Assembly (NCBI GenBank): GCA_934635545.1 | Contig: CAKTZN010000078.1 | Location: 1-8,180, forward strand | Direction: 5' to 3' | DNA length: 8,180 bases | Source of the DNA: an uncultured Oscillospiraceae bacterium | Lineage (GTDB): Bacteria > Bacillota > Clostridia > Oscillospirales > Oscillospiraceae | Shown: piece after piece, positions 5,437 through 8,180 of the stretch | Numbering within the stretch: the first letter of the stretch is position 1 | Layout: every line of letters starts with the position of its first letter | The notes under the pieces: generated by a model | Seen by the model: the letters and a program-made list of their open reading frames with translations, nothing else | Told to the model about the DNA's origin: nothing | Database searches by the model: none | Translations under genes and position numbers: made by a program

Positions 5437-5480
5437 GCCCGGCGGCAGCTGCCGCCGGGCTGTGTGCCCAATTCGGGCAC
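5437..5480. terminator. Tandem GC hairpins between convergent genes
   Basis: A perfect 24-nt palindrome (5437-5460) is followed by a second hairpin, GTGCCC/GGGCAC around AATTC (5464-5480). They lie between the end of the XRE repressor and the end of the convergent 89-aa gene. No T-run follows, so classical intrinsic termination is uncertain. The same two-hairpin arrangement recurs after the RHH gene. Confidence 0.6.
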
Positions 5481-5491
5481 ATTGCGGGCCG

Positions 5492-5761
5492 TCAGGCCAC
5501 GCAGAACCGCCGGACGGTGGTTTCTTTGGTGAACGCTGCGGCCACATCCGGCAGGGCCTTACGCAGTGCCCCGGTGTCGATACGGGCGCTGGTGACGTTC
5601 TTCCAGGTGATCTTGTACTCCCCGGCGGTGATCGTCTCCGCGTCCCCCATGGCCGCCTTGATGGCATCCTTGAGGGCTTCGGCCTCCTGCTGGGCTTCTT
5701 CAATCAGGGCTTGCAGCTGGCGCAGCTCCCGCGCCTTGCGTTCCATTTCGTTGGTGCTCAT
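5492..5761 (-). CDS. Coiled-coil protein with phage recombinase-tail-like C-terminus (89 aa)
   Basis: AAGGAGG lies 7 nt before ATG at 5761. Residues about 5-38 form a charged coiled coil (ERKARELRQLQALIEEAQQE). The C-terminal half (GEYKITWKNVTSARIDTGAL, then PDVAAAFTKETTVRRFCVA) resembles the tail of phage YqaJ-type exonucleases and free-standing small proteins found in many Firmicutes phages and elements. No nuclease domain is present, so it is not an exonuclease itself; it might be a partner or inhibitor of recombination proteins. It is transcribed divergently from the RHH gene, sharing the AT-rich control region. The family resemblance is from memory of sequence style and is moderately sure; the function is unknown. 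Confidence 0.78.
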   Translation of the reverse strand: MSTNEMERKARELRQLQALIEEAQQEAEALKDAIKAAMGDAETITAGEYKITWKNVTSARIDTGALRKALPDVAAAFTKETTVRRFCVA

Positions 5762-5900
5762 ATGTGATCCTCCTTGTTATGTGGGGAGCTGGGCGGCGTC
5801 TGGAATGTATTGAGCGCTCAAGGGGCTTTTCACCAGTAGGTCTGCCGCCCGATCGTGGCTTGTTTAAGGCCGCTCCCTTAATCTATGGTCTTAGTATAGC

Positions 5901-5982
5901 ATATTTACACCAATATGTATATTGACATTATAGACATATTTACACCAATATATTTGTAGAGATTGTATATTTACATCAATAT
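5901..5982. repeat. Three AT-rich operator-like repeats
   Basis: ATATTTACACCAATAT occurs at 5901-5916 and 5936-5951, and with one C-to-T change at 5967-5982. Starts are 35 and 31 bp apart, about three helical turns. Each is a palindrome of ATATT/AATAT arms around six bases; the third extends to 7-bp arms. The third overlaps the -35 of the RHH promoter. They are probably operators for the RHH protein, or replication iterons. Confidence 0.88.
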
Positions 5983-5998
5983 ACTTTTCTGCTATAAT
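5970..5998 (+). promoter_or_regulatory. Promoter of the RHH gene
   Basis: TTTACA (5970-5975) and TATAAT (5993-5998) are 17 bp apart. The -35 box lies inside the third AT-rich repeat, so occupancy of the repeat would shut the promoter off. Confidence 0.82.
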
Positions 5999-6067
5999 AT
6001 AGCTACACTGGAAGGGTGGCTGCGTTTTTCGGCAGCCCCCACGATAACGAAGAAAGGAGGCCAAGCC

Positions 6068-6262
6068 TTGGCAGTTACAAAGGCCAACCAGAGGGCCGTC
6101 AATAAGTACGTCAAAAACAACTATGATCGTATCAATGTAACCATGGCAAAGGGCAAAAAGGACACCCTGAAAGCCCACGCCGAAACCATGGGGGAAAGCG
6201 TCAACGCCTTTATCAATCGGGCGATTGACGAAACCCTTGACCGGGATCAGGAAAAGAAATAA
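6068..6262 (+). CDS. Ribbon-helix-helix (Arc/CopG-like) regulator, TTG start
   Basis: This 64-aa protein starts with TTG at 6068, 7 nt after AAAGGAGG; no ATG is suitably placed. The segment YDRINVTMAKGKKDTLKAHA followed by MGESVNAFINRAIDETLDRD is a ribbon-helix-helix: a beta strand (RINVTM) and two helices joined by a Gly turn, in the Arc/CopG group. Such dimers bind short operators cooperatively, often those of their own promoter, and commonly control plasmid copy number or partition. The three palindromes around its promoter fit this. It ends in a Lys-rich tail and is followed by two GC hairpins. Confidence 0.85.
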   Translation: MAVTKANQRAVNKYVKNNYDRINVTMAKGKKDTLKAHAETMGESVNAFINRAIDETLDRDQEKK

Positions 6263-6304
6263 GCCCGGCGGGAGCAGCCGCCGGGCCGTACCCAATTCGG
6301 GCAC
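6263..6304 (+). terminator. Tandem GC hairpins after the RHH gene
   Basis: Directly after the stop, a 9-bp stem (6263-6271 with 6278-6286) is followed by a second hairpin, GTACCC/GGGCAC around AATTC (6288-6304), with one A-C mismatch in the stem. This repeats the pattern at 5437-5480. No T-run follows, so termination efficiency is uncertain. Confidence 0.6.
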
Positions 6305-6321
6305 AAACACAAGTATAGAAA

Positions 6322-6383
6322 AATCCCGCCCGTGGATAGCGGCCACAGGCGGGACAGCAGGAAAACCACACACAACAAATGCA
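6322..6383 (+). repeat. Duplicated leader element, copy B (upstream of int)
   Basis: This is the plus-strand counterpart of 3082-3141, reading from AATCCCGCCCGTGGATAGCG to ATGCA. Here the outer hairpin stem is perfect (TCCCGCC with GGCGGGA), enclosing GTGG/CCAC and loop ATAGCGG. It ends 59 bp before the int ATG. An imperfect hairpin (6390-6414, CCGTATGC with GCATACCGG) containing TATTAT follows and may hold the int -10 region. Confidence 0.85.
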
Positions 6384-6442
6384 AGGTCTCCGTATGCCTA
6401 TTATAGCATACCGGGGCCGTTTTGGAAAGGAGTTTTTTCACC

Positions 6443-7702
6443 ATGGCCGGGAGAAATGCGCGTGGCATGGGCAACATCAGGAAGAAAACCAAGGTCGATA
6501 AAAAGACCGGCAAGAAATACGAGTGGTGGGAGGCGCGATACACCGCCGGACGTGATCCGGGCACCGGCAAGCAGGTGCAGCGCACCATCACCGGCAAGAC
6601 GCAGCGGGAGGTATCGCAGAAGCTGGCGGCGGTGGTGACGTCCATCGACAGCGGCACCTACATAGCCCCCAGCAAACAGACGGTGGGCCAGTGGATGGAC
6701 ACCTGGGCAGATACCTACCTGGGCGGCGTCAAGCCTCACACGGTGGTCTCCTACAAGACGCAGATCGCTAACCATATTAAGCCCGCCATCGGCGCGGTAC
6801 GCCTGGAGGCCCTGGACACCCCCACCATTCAGCAGTTCTACAACCAGCTTGCCAAGACCGGCCAGCAGGTGCCGAAGCGGAACCAGGCGGGCGAGATTGT
6901 CAGGCGCGGCGGGCGCATTGTGTACGAGGCTGCGCCTCTGTCCCCCAAGACCATCAAGAATATCCACGGAGTACTCCACAAGGCCTTACAACAGGCCATA
7001 GCCGCCGGTCTGATACGCTTTAATCCGGCGGACGCCTGTACCCTGCCCCGTGTCGAGCGGCCAGAGCTGCACCCCTTAGACGAGCGGGAAACGCGGGCCT
7101 TTCTGGAGGCCATTCAGGGCCACGAGTTCGAAACGCTGTATACGGTGACGCTGTTCACCGGTATGCGTGAGGGCGAAGTGCTGGGCCTGACGTGGCCTTG
7201 TGTGGACTTCGCCGCCGGTACGATCCTGATTAAGCAGCAGCTCCAGCGGGAGAAGAAGCCCGGCGGCCAGTACCGGCTTGTCCCCCTGAAGAACGACAAG
7301 CCCCGCACCATCACGCCCGCGCCCTCCATCATGGAGCTGCTGCGGCAGCACCGCAAGCAGCAGACCGCCTGGCAGCTTCGGGCCGGTGAGCTGTGGGACA
7401 ATCCCGCCGGGTACGTGTTCACCAACGAGATCGGCGGGCACCTGGTGTCCTGGACGGTCACGAAGAAGTTCAAGCGGATCGTGACCAGCATCGGCCGCCC
7501 TGACGCCCGCTTTCACGATCTGCGCCACAGCTACGCCGTGGCCGCTATCCGCTCCGGTGACGATATCAAGACGGTACAAGGAAACCTGGGCCACGCAACA
7601 GCAGCGTTCACCCTGGACGTGTACGGCCACGTCACCGACCAGATGAAACAGGCCAGCGCCGCCCGCATGGAATCCTACATCAAGGGCGTCCGAAACCTGT
7701 AA
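6443..7702 (+). CDS. int: Tyrosine integrase (Tn916/lambda-type)
   Basis: This 419-aa site-specific recombinase integrates and excises the element at the tRNA-Ser gene. The N-terminal part (about 5-70; WWEARYTAGRDPGTGKQVQR) is the arm-binding AP2-like domain. Residues about 80-185 form the SAM-like core-binding domain (TVGQWMDTWADTYLGGVKPH). The rest is the catalytic domain with the full set of residues: Arg242 (TGMREGE), Lys283 (PLKNDK), His358 and Arg361 (HDLRHS), His384 (LGHAT) and nucleophile Tyr394 (LDVYGHV). The ATG at 6443 follows GGAAAGGAG by about 10 nt; a TTG at 6422 lies in that ribosome site and is rejected. The gene reads toward attR and ends 79 bp from it. It appears complete and functional. 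Confidence 0.95.
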   Translation: MAGRNARGMGNIRKKTKVDKKTGKKYEWWEARYTAGRDPGTGKQVQRTITGKTQREVSQKLAAVVTSIDSGTYIAPSKQTVGQWMDTWADTYLGGVKPHTVVSYKTQIANHIKPAIGAVRLEALDTPTIQQFYNQLAKTGQQVPKRNQAGEIVRRGGRIVYEAAPLSPKTIKNIHGVLHKALQQAIAAGLIRFNPADACTLPRVERPELHPLDERETRAFLEAIQGHEFETLYTVTLFTGMREGEVLGLTWPCVDFAAGTILIKQQLQREKKPGGQYRLVPLKNDKPRTITPAPSIMELLRQHRKQQTAWQLRAGELWDNPAGYVFTNEIGGHLVSWTVTKKFKRIVTSIGRPDARFHDLRHSYAVAAIRSGDDIKTVQGNLGHATAAFTLDVYGHVTDQMKQASAARMESYIKGVRNL

Positions 7703-7711
7703 AGGGGGAAA

Positions 7712-7723
7712 TAAAGGGTGAAA
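7712..7723. repeat. 12-bp word shared with the left end (possible integrase arm site)
   Basis: TAAAGGGTGAAA lies 58 bp from attR and is repeated in direct orientation at 695-706, 103 bp from attL. In the excised circle both would flank the att core. Binding by the integrase N-terminal domain is inferred, not shown. Confidence 0.4.
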
Positions 7724-7742
7724 GCCCTAAATCAGCATAGCA

Positions 7743-7781
7743 AAAAGTCCCGAAAACCACGTGTTTTCGGGACTTTTCCTT
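7743..7781. terminator. Bidirectional terminator of int and tRNA-Ser, carried by the element
   Basis: A perfect 15-bp stem (7743-7757 with 7763-7777, loop CACGT) has A5 on its left and a T-rich run on its right, so it works on both strands. It terminates int on the plus strand and the tRNA on the minus strand, replacing the original tRNA terminator left behind at 533-565. Confidence 0.9.
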
Positions 7782-7804
7782 TGGCGCAGTGGGAGGGATT
7801 CGAA
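7782..7804. repeat. attR: 23-bp direct repeat inside tRNA-Ser
   Basis: Identical to 569-591. It covers CCA through the T-loop of the tRNA, a common tyrosine-integrase target, and leaves the tRNA sequence whole. Confidence 0.93.
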
Positions 7805-7873
7805 CCCTCGTGCCGCTTTTGACGACAACACGATTTCCAGTCGTGCTCGTTATGACCTCTTCGATACCACTGC
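7782..7873 (-). tRNA. tRNA-Ser (anticodon GGA)
   Basis: On the minus strand, a 7-bp acceptor stem (GCAGTGG/CCACTGC) is followed by discriminator G and an encoded CCA. The anticodon arm is CACGA-CTGGAAA-TCGTG with anticodon GGA, which reads UCC and UCU. A long variable arm (serine type) and the T-arm GAGGG-TTCGAAT-CCCTC are present. The gene is 92 nt and intact; its last 23 nt come from the element's att site. Confidence 0.96.
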
Positions 7874-7906
7874 ATATTCAATTCGCTGCGAAGCACAGCA
7901 TCATTT

Positions 7907-7934
7907 ATTATATCAAACTTTTTCCATTTGTCAA
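7907..7934 (-). promoter_or_regulatory. Promoter of tRNA-Ser
   Basis: On the minus strand TTGACA (7929-7934) and TATAAT (7907-7912) are 16 bp apart, with the expected start about 27 nt before the tRNA 5' end. Confidence 0.85.
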
Positions 7935-7971
7935 TAGTGCAAAACAGAAAAAAGCGGCAATTTTTATTGAC

Positions 7972-8000
7972 TTGCGTTCCCCGCCCGGACATAGTATAAT
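7972..8000 (+). promoter_or_regulatory. Promoter of the right-flank gene
   Basis: TTGCGT (7972-7977) and TATAAT (7995-8000) are 17 bp apart, upstream of the ribosome site and ATG at 8032. A better -35, TTGACT at 7967, is 22 bp away and therefore less likely. Confidence 0.6.
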
Positions 8001-8031
8001 ATTTAACAATGAGGATAGAAGGAGTGCGCCT

Positions 8032-8180
8032 ATGATGATCGAAAAAAGCGGCAGCATCGAGCTGCGGGATATTTCCATCGCCGAGGAGCTGACGCCGGAA
8101 ATAAAGGAGATGGCCGCCGGGATGGTGCGGGTGAAGCACCTGTACCGCAGCGCGCTGAAGATCGCCGTGACCCAGATGGA
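8032..8180 (+). CDS. Chromosomal gene, 3'-truncated, unidentified
   Basis: The frame opens at ATG 8032 (a second ATG follows directly), with GAAGGAG 7 nt upstream and a promoter, and runs off the window after 49 codons. The visible N-terminus contains ELTPEIKEMAAGMVRVKHLY and then RSALKIAVTQM. The spacing of this helix is loosely like the N-terminal helix of small RelA/SpoT-type (p)ppGpp synthetases, but too little is visible to assign it. It lies outside the element. Confidence 0.75.
   Translation, partial: MMIEKSGSIELRDISIAEELTPEIKEMAAGMVRVKHLYRSALKIAVTQM

Larger units (their letters stand above)
5762..6067. other. Divergent control region between the 89-aa and RHH genes
   Basis: This 300-bp stretch has no gene. 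From left to right it holds a GC-rich leader for the minus-strand gene (5762-5880), a possible minus -10 TATACT (5893-5898), an AT-rich block with three repeated palindromes (5901-5982), the RHH promoter, and a leader hairpin GGCTGC/GCAGCC (6018-6037). A frame starting at 5963 reads through the repeats into the RHH gene but lacks any ribosome site. Confidence 0.7.
569..7804. mobile_element. 7.2-kb integrative element with rolling-circle Rep, in tRNA-Ser
   Basis: The element is bounded by 23-bp direct repeats that match the tRNA-Ser 3' end; one unit (569-7781) is 7,213 bp. It carries a tyrosine integrase beside the tRNA-proximal end, a HUH Rep, divergent XRE regulators with an excisionase-like HTH protein, a RHH regulator and a HicAB addiction module. 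No conjugation, capsid or Zot-type genes are present. It therefore looks like a small integrative element, replicating after excision and possibly mobilisable or packaged by a helper. Gene-dense regulator segments alternate with GC-rich hairpin-laden intergenic DNA. Confidence 0.9.

Noticed and set aside
5901..5982. CRISPR array
   Set aside because: Only three 16-bp repeats with 15-19 bp gaps, AT-rich and overlapping a promoter, with no cas genes; operators fit better.
6401..7630. Several minus-strand open frames across the integrase
   Set aside because: They are antisense to a complete tyrosine integrase with all catalytic residues.
569..7804. Integrated filamentous phage (inovirus)
   Set aside because: Rep and integrase would fit, but there is no Zot-like ATPase, no string of small coat proteins and no adsorption protein.
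7732..8139. 135-aa minus-strand frame
   Set aside because: It crosses the tRNA-Ser gene, its promoter and the start of the right-flank gene, so it cannot be a protein gene.

Overview
The window most likely comes from a moderately GC-rich, Gram-positive gut Clostridium relative (Oscillospiraceae-like). This is inferred from codon usage, strong AGGAGG-type ribosome sites, TTGACA/TATAAT promoters, and the families seen (HicAB, Tn916-like integrase, standalone recombinase-tail protein). No species can be named from sequence alone.

Layout: chromosomal DNA flanks a compact integrated element of about 7.2 kb. On the left (1-568) lie the end of an HD-domain phosphohydrolase gene and two terminators. 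On the right (7782-8180) lie an intact tRNA-Ser(GGA) gene on the minus strand and the start of another chromosomal gene. A 23-bp direct repeat (569-591 and 7782-7804), equal to the 3' end of the tRNA including its CCA, marks attL and attR. The element therefore inserted into the tRNA 3' end, restored the tRNA, and supplied a replacement terminator.

Inside the element, left to right: a hicA-hicB toxin-antitoxin operon (minus) with a consensus promoter; about 700 bp of very GC-rich, hairpin-laden DNA with at most one doubtful small gene; a HUH-type rolling-circle Rep gene (minus); and a tight minus-strand operon running back from 4683 to 3140. That operon encodes a Cro-like XRE protein, an excisionase-like HTH protein and four small proteins I do not recognise. 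A divergent XRE repressor (plus) shares a control region containing a 17-bp inverted repeat. Next come an 89-aa coiled-coil protein (minus), a three-copy AT-rich operator array, a ribbon-helix-helix protein (plus), and a tyrosine integrase (plus) reading toward the tRNA.

Inferred working model: the divergent XRE pair acts as a maintenance/activation switch. The operon ends in rep, giving excision followed by rolling-circle replication. The RHH protein autoregulates through the AT-rich array, the integrase catalyses integration and excision, and HicAB stabilises the element. There is no capsid, type IV secretion or Zot-like gene, so any transfer would need a helper. The most striking unexplained feature is a roughly 60-nt structured sequence present in the same relative orientation just upstream of both rep and int.
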